Shown one piece after another: positions 1 to 9,171 of a stretch of DNA of 64,000 nucleotides. The stretch's first letter is position 1. Every line of letters starts with the position of its first letter. Location of the stretch: NCBI RefSeq assembly GCF_000428785.1, contig NZ_AUAP01000002.1:186001-250000 (forward strand), written 5' to 3'. Origin of the DNA: Conchiformibius kuhniae DSM 17694. GTDB lineage: Bacteria; Pseudomonadota; Gammaproteobacteria; Burkholderiales; Neisseriaceae. Under the pieces are notes generated by a model. The model saw only the letters and a program-made list of their open reading frames with translations. It was not told the DNA's origin and searched no databases. The position numbers and the translations under genes are program-made.

Positions 1-2
1 CT

Positions 3-425
3 CAGGTAAGCGCCCTGCTCGGCAGGGTGGATACCGAAGCCGCACAAAAAGCCGATGAACTGACGGCATTGCTTGATTGCCCCGATGCGGTCAAGAGTGC
101 CGAGTTTGCCAATTTCGTGCAAGTGTTGGCGCAGGAAAAGCGGCTGGCCGTTCTGCCTGAAATCTATTTGCAATATCAAAATCTGGTTTTGATGCACAAC
201 CATGTCAAACAGGCGGTGGTCTATACCGCCTACGATGTGGTCAGTGAAGATCAAAAGGCTAAGATTGTCAGTGATTTGGAACAATATTTCAACACCCGTC
301 TGCAAGCGACTTTCCAAACCGACCCCGAGCTTATCGGCGGCGTGAAAGTGGAAGTGGGCGATCAGGTGTTGGATCTGTCGGTACAGGCCAAGCTGAACGG
401 TCTGTATGCGGCAATGACAAACTAG
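3..425 (+). CDS. atpH: ATP synthase F1 subunit delta, 5' end outside the window
   Basis: This is the C-terminal 140 residues of the delta subunit, which links the F1 head to the peripheral stalk (b subunits) of the F1Fo ATP synthase on the cytoplasmic side of the membrane. The frame is open from the first bases, so the start lies upstream of the window; the family is usually about 177 aa. The C-terminal section with DPELIGGVKVEVGD (the typical delta/OSCP 'GG..i.vgd' strand) is clear. It is followed by atpA after 10 bp, with the AGGAG of atpA overlapping the TAG stop. This is one of only two TAG stops in the window not at a repeat border. Confidence 0.95.
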   Translation, partial: QVSALLGRVDTEAAQKADELTALLDCPDAVKSAEFANFVQVLAQEKRLAVLPEIYLQYQNLVLMHNHVKQAVVYTAYDVVSEDQKAKIVSDLEQYFNTRLQATFQTDPELIGGVKVEVGDQVLDLSVQAKLNGLYAAMTN

Positions 426-435
426 GAGAGTTTTC

Positions 436-1983
436 ATGCAGCTTAATCCTGCTGAAATCAGTGACTTGCTGAAAGCCAAAATTGAAAAACTGAATACCAA
501 GCCCGAAGTGCGTACCGGCGGTACGGTAATTTCCGTTACAGACGGTATCGTGCGCGTATACGGTTTGTCCGATGTGATGCAGGGCGAGATGTTGGAATTT
601 CCCGGCAACACATTCGGCTTGGCGATGAACTTGGAGCGCGATTCGGTCGGTGCGGTGGTGCTGGGCGAATACGAGCACATCAAAGAAGGCGATGAAGTCA
701 AATGCACCGGCCGCATTTTGGAAGTGCCGATTGGTCGCGAATTGGTCGGTCGTGTGGTCAATGCTTTGGGTCAGCCGATTGACGGCAAAGGTCCGATTAA
801 CACCGCCGAAACCGCACCGATTGAAAAAATCGCTCCCGGCGTGATTGCCCGCCAATCGGTTGACCAACCGATGCAAACCGGCATCAAAGCCATTGATTCC
901 ATGGTGCCGATTGGTCGCGGTCAGCGCGAGCTGATTATCGGCGACCGCCAAACCGGTAAAACCGCCGTGGCATTGGACGCGATTGTCAATCAAAAAGGCA
1001 CGGGCGTTATCTGTATTTACGTTGCCATCGGTCAAAAAGCGTCTTCCATCGCCAACGTGGTACGCAAGCTGGAAGAGCACGGCGCGATGGAACACACTAT
1101 TGTGGTTGCCGCAACCGCTTCCGAAGCCGCCGCGCTGCAATTTATCGCGCCCTATGCGGGCTGCACGATGGGCGAATACTTCCGTGACCGTGGCGAAGAT
1201 GCGCTGATTGTGTACGATGACTTGTCCAAACAAGCGGTTGCCTACCGTCAAATTTCCCTGTTGCTGCGCCGTCCGCCGGGTCGTGAAGCCTATCCGGGCG
1301 ATGTGTTCTATCTGCACTCCCGCTTGCTGGAACGCGCTGCGCGGATTAATGCCGATGAAGTGGAAAAACTGACCGAAGGCAAAGTTAAAGGCAAAACCGG
1401 TTCGCTGACCGCGCTGCCGATTATTGAAACCCAAGCCGGCGACGTTTCCGCATTTGTACCAACCAACGTGATTTCCATTACGGACGGTCAAATTTTCTTG
1501 GAAACCGATTTGTTCAACTCCGGTATCCGTCCCGCTATCAACGCCGGTATTTCGGTATCGCGTGTGGGTGGTGCGGCGCAAACCAAAGTCATCAAGAAAT
1601 TGGGCGGCGGTATTCGCTTGGCATTGGCACAATACCGTGAATTGGCAGCGTTTTCACAATTTGCTTCCGATTTGGACGAAGCCACCCGCAAGCAATTGCA
1701 ACACGGTGAAGTGGTTACCGAACTGATGAAACAAAAGCAGTTCAACACCCTGAACACGGCGGAAATGGCATTGACTTTGTGGGCCATCAACAACGGCTCT
1801 TATGCCGATGTGCCCGTGTCCAAAGCTTTGGCGTTTGAAGCCGACTTCCTGTCTTTCGTGCGCAGCCAGCACCCCGAATTGCTGGACGCGGTAAACGCTT
1901 CCGGCGCATTGTCCGATGACAACGAAAAAGTGCTTGCCGATGCCATGAAGACCTTTAAAACTTCTTCCGATTACGCATCGTAA
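436..1983 (+). CDS. atpA: ATP synthase F1 subunit alpha
   Basis: Regulatory, nucleotide-binding but non-catalytic alpha subunit of F1. At 515 aa it matches the usual length (about 513). The P-loop GDRQTGKTA lies near residue 170 and the alpha signature PGREAYPGDVFYLHSRLLER near residue 280. The ATG is preceded by AGGAG at good spacing and lies 10 bp after atpH, so it is translated as part of the atp operon. Nothing is unusual about the sequence. Confidence 0.98.
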   Translation: MQLNPAEISDLLKAKIEKLNTKPEVRTGGTVISVTDGIVRVYGLSDVMQGEMLEFPGNTFGLAMNLERDSVGAVVLGEYEHIKEGDEVKCTGRILEVPIGRELVGRVVNALGQPIDGKGPINTAETAPIEKIAPGVIARQSVDQPMQTGIKAIDSMVPIGRGQRELIIGDRQTGKTAVALDAIVNQKGTGVICIYVAIGQKASSIANVVRKLEEHGAMEHTIVVAATASEAAALQFIAPYAGCTMGEYFRDRGEDALIVYDDLSKQAVAYRQISLLLRRPPGREAYPGDVFYLHSRLLERAARINADEVEKLTEGKVKGKTGSLTALPIIETQAGDVSAFVPTNVISITDGQIFLETDLFNSGIRPAINAGISVSRVGGAAQTKVIKKLGGGIRLALAQYRELAAFSQFASDLDEATRKQLQHGEVVTELMKQKQFNTLNTAEMALTLWAINNGSYADVPVSKALAFEADFLSFVRSQHPELLDAVNASGALSDDNEKVLADAMKTFKTSSDYAS

Positions 1984-2004
1984 GCAGCAAATAAGGAGTC
2001 TGAA

Positions 2005-2904
2005 ATGGCAGTAGGAAAAGAGATTCTGACCAAAATCCGCAGTGTTCAAAATACCCAAAAGATCACTAAAGCGATGCAGATGGTGTCCACTTCCAAAATG
2101 CGCAAGACTCAGGAACGGATGCGTTTGGCAAGACCCTATGCGGACAAAGTCCGCTCGGTAATGAACCACTTGGCAAAAACCAACGAGTATCACGGCTTGC
2201 AGATTCTGGAACGCCGTGAGCAGGTCAAACGCGCAGGCTTTGTTCTGATTACCACAGACAAAGGCTTGTGCGGCGGCTTGAATGCCAATTTGCTGAAAAA
2301 ATTCTTCGCCCAAGTTCAGGCATACCGCGAACAGGGCGTGGAAGTGGAAGTGGTTTGTTTGGGCAGCAAAGGCTTGGCAGCCTGCCAACGGGTCGGTTTG
2401 GACGTGGTGGCCAGCGTGGTCAATTTGGGCGACACGCCGAAAATGACGATGTTGCTCGGTGCGCTGAACGAATTTTTTGCCCGCTATACCGATGCGCATC
2501 TGGACGTTGTGCATTTGGTGTATTCCGGTTTTATCAACACGATGAAGCAGGAAGCGCGTTTGGAAGTGCTGCTGCCGATTGGTCAGGCGGAGTTGGAAGG
2601 CAGCGCGGAAACCGAAGCCCAAAATGGCGCGGAAGCCACAGAATATAACTGGGATTACCATTACGAACCCGACCCGTTGAGCGTGTTGGATTATTTGGTG
2701 CGCCGTTATTTGGAATCCGTGGTGTTTCAAGCCTTGTGCGACAATATGGCTTCCGAGCAGGCAGCGCGTATGGTGGCGATGAAGGCAGCGACCGACAATG
2801 CGGGCAATGCCATCAAAGAATTGCGTTTGGTGTACAACAAATCACGTCAGGCCGCAATTACCACAGAATTGTCAGAAATTGTGGCGGGTGCGGCGGCGGT
2901 TTGA
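2005..2904 (+). CDS. atpG: ATP synthase F1 subunit gamma
   Basis: Central rotating shaft of the F1Fo ATP synthase. At 299 aa it is slightly longer than E. coli gamma (287). The N-terminal helix (start MAVGKEILTKIRSVQNT, then KITKAMQMVS) and the C-terminal helix (ATDNAGNAIKEL, YNKSRQAAITTEL) are the strongly conserved coiled-coil segments; the extra length sits around residues 190-215, which carry acidic and alanine-rich sequence. AAGGAG precedes the ATG. The gene lies 21 bp after atpA in the same operon. Confidence 0.97.
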   Translation: MAVGKEILTKIRSVQNTQKITKAMQMVSTSKMRKTQERMRLARPYADKVRSVMNHLAKTNEYHGLQILERREQVKRAGFVLITTDKGLCGGLNANLLKKFFAQVQAYREQGVEVEVVCLGSKGLAACQRVGLDVVASVVNLGDTPKMTMLLGALNEFFARYTDAHLDVVHLVYSGFINTMKQEARLEVLLPIGQAELEGSAETEAQNGAEATEYNWDYHYEPDPLSVLDYLVRRYLESVVFQALCDNMASEQAARMVAMKAATDNAGNAIKELRLVYNKSRQAAITTELSEIVAGAAAV

Positions 2905-2939
2905 TGCCCCGTTCCGTCAAACAGAATTAGGATACGATA

Positions 2940-4337
2940 ATGAGCCAAGGTAAGATTGTACAAATTATCGGTGCCGTTGTGGACGTGGAATTTCCGCGTA
3001 ATGCAATCCCGCGCGTTTACGATGCTTTGAAGCTGGTTGATGTTGATTTGACTTTGGAAGTCCAACAGCAACTGGGTGACGGCGTGGTGCGTACCATTGC
3101 GATGGGCAGCAGCGACGGTTTGAAACGCGGCATGGCGGTGGAAAACACCGGTGCGCCGATTACCGTTCCGGTGGGCAAAGCCACGCTGGGTCGGATTATG
3201 GACGTTTTGGGCAAACCGGTGGACGAAGCCGGCCCGATTGATGCGGCGGAAACCCGTGCCATTCACCAAGCCGCGCCGAAATTTGACGAATTGTCCAGCG
3301 CAACCGAATTGTTGGAAACCGGCATCAAGGTGATTGACCTGCTGTGTCCGTTTGCCAAAGGCGGTAAAGTGGGCTTGTTCGGCGGCGCGGGCGTGGGCAA
3401 AACCGTGAACATGATGGAGTTGATTAACAACATCGCCAAAGCGCACAGTGGTTTGTCCGTATTTGCCGGCGTGGGCGAGCGTACCCGCGAAGGCAACGAC
3501 TTCTACCATGAGATGAAAGATTCCAATGTATTGGACAAAGTCGCCATGGTGTACGGTCAGATGAACGAGCCGCCCGGCAACCGTTTGCGCGTGGCATTGA
3601 CCGGTTTGTCTATGGCGGAATACTTCCGTGATGAAAAAGACGAAAACGGCAAAGGTCGCGATGTATTGTTCTTTGTGGACAATATCTACCGCTACACGCT
3701 GGCGGGTACGGAAGTGTCCGCGCTGTTGGGTCGTATGCCGTCTGCGGTGGGTTACCAGCCCACGCTGGCTGAAGAAATGGGGCGTTTGCAAGAGCGCATT
3801 ACCTCCACGCAAACCGGCTCCATTACCTCCATTCAGGCAGTCTACGTACCTGCGGACGACTTGACCGACCCGTCTCCCGCCACCACGTTCGCCCACTTGG
3901 ACGCAACAGTGGTATTGAGCCGCGACATCGCTTCTTTGGGTATTTATCCTGCGGTGGACCCCTTGGATTCCACTTCGCGCCAGCTTGACCCGATGGTTTT
4001 GGGTCAGGAGCATTACGATGTGGCGCGCGGCGTGCAATCCACCCTGCAAAAATACAAAGAGTTGCGCGACATCATCGCCATTTTGGGCATGGACGAGTTG
4101 TCTGACGAAGACAAATTGACCGTGATGCGGGCGCGTAAAATCCAACGTTTCCTGTCGCAGCCTTTCCACGTGGCGGAAGTGTTTACCGGTTCGCCCGGCA
4201 AATACGTTTCCTTGCGCGACACCATCGCCGGTTTTAAAGCGATTTTGAGCGGCGAGTACGACCATCTGCCCGAACAGGCGTTCTACATGGTCGGCGGTAT
4301 TGAAGAAGCCGTTGAAAAAGCGAAAACCTTGAGCTAA
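2940..4337 (+). CDS. atpD: ATP synthase F1 subunit beta
   Basis: Catalytic subunit of F1, hydrolysing or making ATP at the alpha-beta interface. 465 aa, the usual length. The P-loop GGAGVGKTV lies near residue 150, the catalytic glutamate region GVGERTREGND follows, and the DELSEED-equivalent loop reads DELSDEDKL near residue 383. It follows atpG after 35 bp and precedes atpC after 10 bp. Confidence 0.98.
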   Translation: MSQGKIVQIIGAVVDVEFPRNAIPRVYDALKLVDVDLTLEVQQQLGDGVVRTIAMGSSDGLKRGMAVENTGAPITVPVGKATLGRIMDVLGKPVDEAGPIDAAETRAIHQAAPKFDELSSATELLETGIKVIDLLCPFAKGGKVGLFGGAGVGKTVNMMELINNIAKAHSGLSVFAGVGERTREGNDFYHEMKDSNVLDKVAMVYGQMNEPPGNRLRVALTGLSMAEYFRDEKDENGKGRDVLFFVDNIYRYTLAGTEVSALLGRMPSAVGYQPTLAEEMGRLQERITSTQTGSITSIQAVYVPADDLTDPSPATTFAHLDATVVLSRDIASLGIYPAVDPLDSTSRQLDPMVLGQEHYDVARGVQSTLQKYKELRDIIAILGMDELSDEDKLTVMRARKIQRFLSQPFHVAEVFTGSPGKYVSLRDTIAGFKAILSGEYDHLPEQAFYMVGGIEEAVEKAKTLS

Positions 4338-4347
4338 GGAGGCGGGC

Positions 4348-4773
4348 ATGAGCATCATGCAGGTTGAGGTGGTCAGCAACGAACGGCACATCTTTACAGG
4401 CGAAGCGAAATTTGTGGTCGTGCCGACCGTAAACGGCGAGTTGGGGATTTATCCCCACCACGAGCCGATTATGAGTTTGGTGCGCCCGGGCGCGTTGCGC
4501 GTTATCCCTGCCGATTCCGATGAAGAGGTTTTGGTGGCGGTAGCGGGCGGCGTGTTGGAAGTTTCGCCGAAAAAGATTACCGTGTTGGCAGATGTGGCGG
4601 TACGCAGTGCCGAAATGGACCAACAGCGTGCCGAAGAAGCCAAAAAAGCGGCGGAAGCATCGGTTTCCCAAGCGCAAGACGATGAATCCCGCGCGCGCGC
4701 CCAAGCTGCTTTGGCTGCGGCCATCGCCGAATTGAAAACTTTGGATTATTTGCGCAACCGCGCAGCAAGATAA
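4348..4773 (+). CDS. atpC: ATP synthase epsilon subunit
   Basis: Epsilon subunit of F1, part of the rotor and an internal inhibitor of ATP hydrolysis. 141 aa with the N-terminal beta-sandwich (GELGIYPHHEPIMS) and a C-terminal helical hairpin containing the DDESRARAQAAL segment. A strong AAGGAGG precedes the ATG. It is the last gene of the atp operon and is followed by a rho-independent terminator within 20 bp. Confidence 0.97.
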   Translation: MSIMQVEVVSNERHIFTGEAKFVVVPTVNGELGIYPHHEPIMSLVRPGALRVIPADSDEEVLVAVAGGVLEVSPKKITVLADVAVRSAEMDQQRAEEAKKAAEASVSQAQDDESRARAQAALAAAIAELKTLDYLRNRAAR

Positions 4774-4790
4774 TCCGAGCAGTTCTCACA

Positions 4791-4819
4791 GCCGCCCTGT
4801 GCAAAACGGGGCGGCTTTT
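4791..4819 (+). terminator. Rho-independent terminator of the atp operon
   Basis: A 7-bp GC-only stem, GCCGCCC paired with GGGCGGC, encloses an 11-base loop and is followed by TTTTG. It lies 18 bp after the atpC stop. A perfect uptake sequence (TTCAGGCAGCCT, 4823-4834) follows directly. Confidence 0.85.
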
Positions 4820-4822
4820 GTT

Positions 4823-4834
4823 TTCAGGCAGCCT
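4823..4834 (-). other. DNA uptake sequence, perfect 12-mer
   Basis: Reads AGGCTGCCTGAA on the minus strand. Other perfect copies lie at 7895-7906, 38114-38125, 38564-38575 and 42003-42014. Near-perfect copies (10-11 of 12) lie near 7605, 14982, 29846, 43597 and 59455. The T in AGGCT matches the Simonsiella-type dialect; the Kingella-type AGGCAGCCTGAA appears in full only where two copies overlap as a palindrome. Confidence 0.8.
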
Positions 4835-4866
4835 GCGTTGCCAATTCCGACAAAACTGCTCAACAA

Positions 4867-4875
4867 TGCTACAAT
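4867..4875 (+). promoter_or_regulatory. Extended -10 promoter element of hscA (candidate)
   Basis: TGCTACAAT is an extended -10 box 33 bp before the hscA start. No good -35 box lies 17 bp upstream, so this is only a candidate. Confidence 0.4.
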
Positions 4876-4907
4876 ACGCCGCGTTTTGATTGTGATTTAG
4901 GAAGATT

Positions 4908-6764
4908 ATGGCACTTTTGCAAATTGCCGAGCCGGGCATGTCCGCCGCGCCGCACCAACACCGCTTGGCGGTCGGCATTGATTTGGGAACGACCAACAGC
5001 TTGGTGGCCACCGTCAAAAGCGGCGCGGCGGTGTGTCTGCCCGATGCGGACGGCGCGGCATCGCTGCCTTCGGTGGTGCGCTATGCCGACAACGGCGAAA
5101 AAACGGTCGGCGCGGCGGCATTGGCGATGCAAAAACGCGACCCCGCCCACACCGTCAGTTCCGCCAAGCGATTGATTGGGCGCACTTTGGACGACATCGA
5201 CACCGCCCATCTGCCGTACCGCTTCAGCCCGTCCGAGCACATCATCGGCATTCACACCCGCCATGGCGTGAAAACCCCGATTGACGTGTCGGCGGACATT
5301 TTGCACACCTTGCGCCAACGTGCAGAAGCCGCGCTCGGCGGCGAACTGGTCGGCGCGGTGATTACCGTGCCTGCTTATTTTGACGATGCCCAACGCCAAG
5401 CCACCAAAGATGCGGCGCGTTTGGCGGGCATCAACGTGTTGCGCCTGCTCAACGAACCCACCGCCGCCGCCATCGCCTACGGATTGGACAATGCGTCCGA
5501 AGGCACGTTTGTGGTGTACGATTTGGGCGGCGGAACGTTTGACGTGTCGGTGTTGTCCTTGTCCAAAGGCTTGTTTGAAGTCAAGGCAACGGGCGGCGAT
5601 TCCGCGCTCGGCGGCGATGATTTTGACCACCGCTTGTTTTGTCATCTGCTTGAAACACAAAATCTTTCGCTGACCGATGAAGGCGATGTGCAACTGCTGA
5701 TGGGTTTGGTGCGCCAAGCCAAAGAACGTTTGAGCGAAGACACGGAAGCGCGGATTACCGCCGAACTGCATGACGGTACGTGCGTGGACGCGACCGTCAG
5801 CCGCAGCGAATTTCACGCGCTGACACAACACCTTGTCGCCAAAACCATTGCGCCGGTGAAACAGGCTTTGCAAGATGCCGACATCGCCAAAGCCGATGTC
5901 AAAGGCGTGATTTTGGTGGGCGGCGCAACGCGAATGTTGCATGTGCGTCAAGCAGTTGCCGCGTTTTTCGGACAAACGCCGCTCACCAATCTCAATCCCG
6001 ACCAAGTAGTCGCGTTGGGCGCGGCGATGCAGGCAGACGTGCTGGCGGGCAACAAGCGCGAGGGCGAATGGCTGTTGTTGGATGTTACCCCGCTTTCGCT
6101 GGGCTTGGAAACCTATGGCGGGCTGGCTGAAAAAATCATTCCGCGCAACAGTACCTTACCGACCGCCCGCGCCCAAGAGTTCACCACCTTCAAAGACGGA
6201 CAAACGGCGATGACCATTCATGTGGTGCAGGGCGAGCGCGAATTGGTGGCGGATTGCCGCAGCTTGGCGAAATTTACCCTGCGCGGCATTCCGCCGATGG
6301 TGGCGGGCGCGGCGCGGATTCGCGTAACTTTTCAAGTAGATGCGGACGGCTTGCTGTCGGTGTCGGCGCGGGAGCAGACCACCGGCGTGCAGGCGCAAAT
6401 TGAAGTGAAGCCGTCTTACGGTTTGGACGATGCGGCGATTACGCAGATGTTAAAGGACAGTTTGTCCAATGCCAAAGACGATGCCGCCGCCCGCGCCCAA
6501 GCCGAAGCGCGGGTGGAAGCGGAAGGGCTGTTGGCGGCGGTGCGCGGCGCCTTGGATTTGGACGGCGATTTGTTGGACGGGTCGGAACGGGCTGCCGTTG
6601 ATGCGCGGCTTGCCGAGTTGGAACAAGGCATGCACGCCGATGCCGCCGATGTGTTGCGCGGCAAAATTCAGGCTTTGGCGGACGCCACCGACACGTTTGC
6701 CGCCCGCCGCATGGACCGCAATATCCAACGCGCTTTGCAGGGCAGGGCGATTGGCGATTTGTAA
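4908..6764 (+). CDS. hscA: Fe-S cluster assembly chaperone HscA (Hsp70 family)
   Basis: Specialised Hsp70 that uses ATP to help the scaffold IscU release its Fe-S cluster, working with HscB. 618 aa, matching HscA (616 in E. coli) rather than DnaK (about 640). The ATPase domain carries GIDLGTTNSLV near residue 24, NEPTAAAIAYGL and YDLGGGTFDVSVLS near residue 205; the peptide-binding domain follows. The ATG has AGGAAG upstream. HscB lies directly downstream but on the opposite strand, so the two are convergent instead of the common hscB-hscA order. A hairpin terminator lies between them. Confidence 0.95.
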   Translation: MALLQIAEPGMSAAPHQHRLAVGIDLGTTNSLVATVKSGAAVCLPDADGAASLPSVVRYADNGEKTVGAAALAMQKRDPAHTVSSAKRLIGRTLDDIDTAHLPYRFSPSEHIIGIHTRHGVKTPIDVSADILHTLRQRAEAALGGELVGAVITVPAYFDDAQRQATKDAARLAGINVLRLLNEPTAAAIAYGLDNASEGTFVVYDLGGGTFDVSVLSLSKGLFEVKATGGDSALGGDDFDHRLFCHLLETQNLSLTDEGDVQLLMGLVRQAKERLSEDTEARITAELHDGTCVDATVSRSEFHALTQHLVAKTIAPVKQALQDADIAKADVKGVILVGGATRMLHVRQAVAAFFGQTPLTNLNPDQVVALGAAMQADVLAGNKREGEWLLLDVTPLSLGLETYGGLAEKIIPRNSTLPTARAQEFTTFKDGQTAMTIHVVQGERELVADCRSLAKFTLRGIPPMVAGAARIRVTFQVDADGLLSVSAREQTTGVQAQIEVKPSYGLDDAAITQMLKDSLSNAKDDAAARAQAEARVEAEGLLAAVRGALDLDGDLLDGSERAAVDARLAELEQGMHADAADVLRGKIQALADATDTFAARRMDRNIQRALQGRAIGDL

Positions 6765-6779
6765 ACCGAATGTATTGTT

Positions 6780-6812
6780 CCGCATAAGGCAATGGCTTTA
6801 TGCGGATTTTTT
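6780..6812 (+). terminator. Rho-independent terminator after hscA
   Basis: CCGCATAA pairs perfectly with TTATGCGG over an 8-bp stem and is followed by ATTTTTTA. It lies 15 bp after the hscA stop, between the convergent hscA and hscB. Confidence 0.85.
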
Positions 6813-6827
6813 ATGGATGTGCCTGCC

Positions 6828-7325
6828 TTATTCAGGCAACTTTGTTTTGATTTCCCGCATCATCTTGTCAATAAAACGCCCCTGCCGCAACAGTTGCGCC
6901 GCCACATCGTATTGCGCGGCGGCGAAAGCTGCCTGAAGTTCGTCCAGCAGCGCGGCAAAATCGGCGGCGGTTTCATCGCGCAACGCCGATAATTCGGCAG
7001 CAGTTTCCGCTTCGGCAAGCTGTTCGCGCCACGCCATCTGCTTCATCAAAAATTCGGGCGCAAACTGCGTGTGTTCGGGTGCATCGGCATCAATATTTTG
7101 TTTTTTCAACAAATACGCGGCGCGTTCAAGCGGGTGGCGCAACACGCGGTAGGCCTCGTTTACCGCCGCGCTCATCATTACCGCCTGTTTTTGTTCAAAA
7201 ACGGACGCGGCGGCGGCGCGGTCGGGGTGGAACTGCGCCGCCAATTCGCGGTAGCGCGTGTCCAAAGCGGCGGTGTCCACAGAAAATTGTTCGGGCAAAC
7301 CGAACAGGGCAAAAGGGCAGGGCAT
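6828..7325 (-). CDS. hscB: Fe-S cluster assembly co-chaperone HscB (J protein)
   Basis: J-domain partner of HscA that brings IscU to it. 165 aa, near the family length (about 170). The J domain begins at the N-terminus and has the HPD motif at residues 33-35; the C-terminal three-helix domain that binds IscU follows. I chose the ATG at 7325 (start MPCPFALFGLPEQF), which has GGAAAA upstream and aligns with family starts; an upstream in-frame start would add 21 residues that do not look coding. The gene is convergent with hscA. Confidence 0.93.
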   Translation of the reverse strand: MPCPFALFGLPEQFSVDTAALDTRYRELAAQFHPDRAAAASVFEQKQAVMMSAAVNEAYRVLRHPLERAAYLLKKQNIDADAPEHTQFAPEFLMKQMAWREQLAEAETAAELSALRDETAADFAALLDELQAAFAAAQYDVAAQLLRQGRFIDKMMREIKTKLPE

Positions 7326-7400
7326 GGTGTTTTTCCAAAAATCCGAAAAAACGGTATCATAAAGCCGCTTGTACACGCTGACAACCAAAGGATAAAACTG

Positions 7401-7937
7401 ATGAAATTACTCAAGCCACTTCAAATAGATATGCGCGAATTTTTCTTGACGGGCAAGTTTGATTGCTTGGCATTGGGTCAAACACAGGAATGGATTTTGG
7501 CAAATTTCCCCGACCCTGATTGGCACGGCGAAAGTGCGTTTGCTTATCGGAAAAACGATATTTGGCGATATGGCGATTTGGAGTTTTATTTTGCCGATGG
7601 CTGCCTGAATATGATTTACAGCGACCGTTTGCAAAATCAAACAGATGGTTTGGACGGCGGAACGGCTTTGGATTTGGACGCATGGATTTTGCGTGTGCCG
7701 AAACGTCTGACTTTGCAAAATCTTATCTGTGAACTGAATCAAAATGATGCCGATTTTGAAAAATACCGCAGCGTAAACGGTTGGATTTGCTTGTATTTGC
7801 CCGCAAGTAAAATTGAGCTGTGTTTTTCAGGCGAAAACGCCGGTAATCCGAATGATTTTTTGTTGGTTTCGTTTGCGTGGCGCGAACGTCCGCTTTCAGG
7901 CAGCCTGCAAACGTACCGCAACGGCAAAATGCGTTAA
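7401..7937 (+). CDS. Uncharacterised 178-aa protein
   Basis: I cannot assign a function. The start at 7401 (MKLLKPLQIDMREFF) has AAAGGA seven bases upstream; longer forms of the frame would run into the divergent hscB start. No signal peptide or membrane segment is visible. Segments such as FDCLALGQTQEWI, YGDLEFYFADG and NMIYSDRL resemble small cytoplasmic proteins often found near polymorphic-toxin or contact-dependent systems, so a former immunity protein is possible, but no toxin lies nearby. The gene is somewhat richer in AT than its neighbours. A DNA uptake sequence lies inside the 3' end (7895-7906) and encodes SGSL. Confidence 0.7.
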   Translation: MKLLKPLQIDMREFFLTGKFDCLALGQTQEWILANFPDPDWHGESAFAYRKNDIWRYGDLEFYFADGCLNMIYSDRLQNQTDGLDGGTALDLDAWILRVPKRLTLQNLICELNQNDADFEKYRSVNGWICLYLPASKIELCFSGENAGNPNDFLLVSFAWRERPLSGSLQTYRNGKMR

Positions 7938-7976
7938 AATCGCCCGCTTGGAGAATGATTTTAAGCGAGTACCGCC

Positions 7977-9050
7977 ATGTCTGACGAAAAACTGCTGCCG
8001 CACCGCCAAGCCATTGACGCGATTGACGGCGAAATCCTGCAACTGCTCAACCGCCGCGCCGCCCACGCCCGCGCCATCGGCGAACTGAAAGGCACGGGCG
8101 CGGTGTACCGTCCCGAACGCGAAGCGCAAGTGTTGCGGCGCATTCAGGATTTGAACGCGGGGCCTTTGCCCGATGAAGCGGTGGCGCGGCTGTTCCGCGA
8201 AGTGATGAGCGAATGTTTGGCGGTGGAGCGTCCGCTTACAATTGCCTATTTGGGCCCGCAGGGGACGTTTACCCAACAGGCGGCGGTAAAGCATTTCGGA
8301 CACGCGGCGCATACGGTCGCCTGCGCCACGGTGGACGAAAGTTTGCGTTTGGTGGAAGCGCGGCAGGCGGATTATGCGGTCGCGCCGGTGGAAAATTCCA
8401 CCGAAGGTTCGGTGGGGCGCACGCTGGATTTGCTGGTGTCCACGCCGCTCAAGATTTGCGGCGAAGTGGTGTTGCGGATTCATCATCATTTATTGCGTCA
8501 AAACAATGATTTAAACGGAATCACGGTGGTGTACGCGCACGCGCAGGCTTTGGCGCAATGCCATTATTGGCTGGGCAAAAACCTGTCCGACAGCGTGCGG
8601 CGGGTGGCGGTGTCCAGCAATGCGGAAGCGGCGCGGTTGGCGGCAGAGCAGCCCGATGCGGCGGCGGTGGCGGGGCAGACGGCGGCGGAAATTTACGCTT
8701 TGCACAAGCTGGCGGAAAACATCGAGGACGAGCCGGACAACACCACCCGTTTTCTGGTGTTGGGGCATCAGCACACCGCGCCGAGCGGCCGCGACAAGAC
8801 TTCGCTGGTGGTGAGTGCGCCCAATCGTGCGGGCATGTTGAACCGTTTGGTGGAGCCGTTTACCCGCGCGGGCATTTCCATGAGCAAGTTTGAAAGCCGT
8901 CCCAGCCGCAACGGTTTGTGGGAATATCTGTTTTTTGTGGATATTGAAGGGCATGGCGACGATGCGGCGGTGCGGCAGGCTTTGGACGGTTTGCGCGAGC
9001 GGGCGGCGTTTGTGAAAGTGGCGGGCTCGTATCCGGCGGCGGTGATTTGA
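7977..9050 (+). CDS. pheA: Bifunctional chorismate mutase / prephenate dehydratase (P-protein)
   Basis: Converts chorismate to prephenate and then phenylpyruvate, the committed steps to phenylalanine. 357 aa. The N-terminal AroQ-type mutase (residues 1-90; LPHRQAIDAIDGEILQLLNR) is followed by the dehydratase (start IAYLGPQGTFT near residue 88, with PVENSTEGSVGRTLDLL and NTTRFLVLG) and a C-terminal ACT domain carrying the phenylalanine-binding ESRP motif (KFESRPSRNGLWEY). Both catalytic modules look intact and feedback inhibition by Phe is expected. Confidence 0.95.
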   Translation: MSDEKLLPHRQAIDAIDGEILQLLNRRAAHARAIGELKGTGAVYRPEREAQVLRRIQDLNAGPLPDEAVARLFREVMSECLAVERPLTIAYLGPQGTFTQQAAVKHFGHAAHTVACATVDESLRLVEARQADYAVAPVENSTEGSVGRTLDLLVSTPLKICGEVVLRIHHHLLRQNNDLNGITVVYAHAQALAQCHYWLGKNLSDSVRRVAVSSNAEAARLAAEQPDAAAVAGQTAAEIYALHKLAENIEDEPDNTTRFLVLGHQHTAPSGRDKTSLVVSAPNRAGMLNRLVEPFTRAGISMSKFESRPSRNGLWEYLFFVDIEGHGDDAAVRQALDGLRERAAFVKVAGSYPAAVI

Positions 9051-9171
9051 GTTGTTCCATCAATTGTGGATACCGGCGCGATAGCCGCACGCCGTGCCGG
9101 TCATGCCCGTTTGGGCGTACAATGCGTCCGCGCCCGTGCGGGCGTATTGTTTTTGTTTTGTGATTGCCCTT

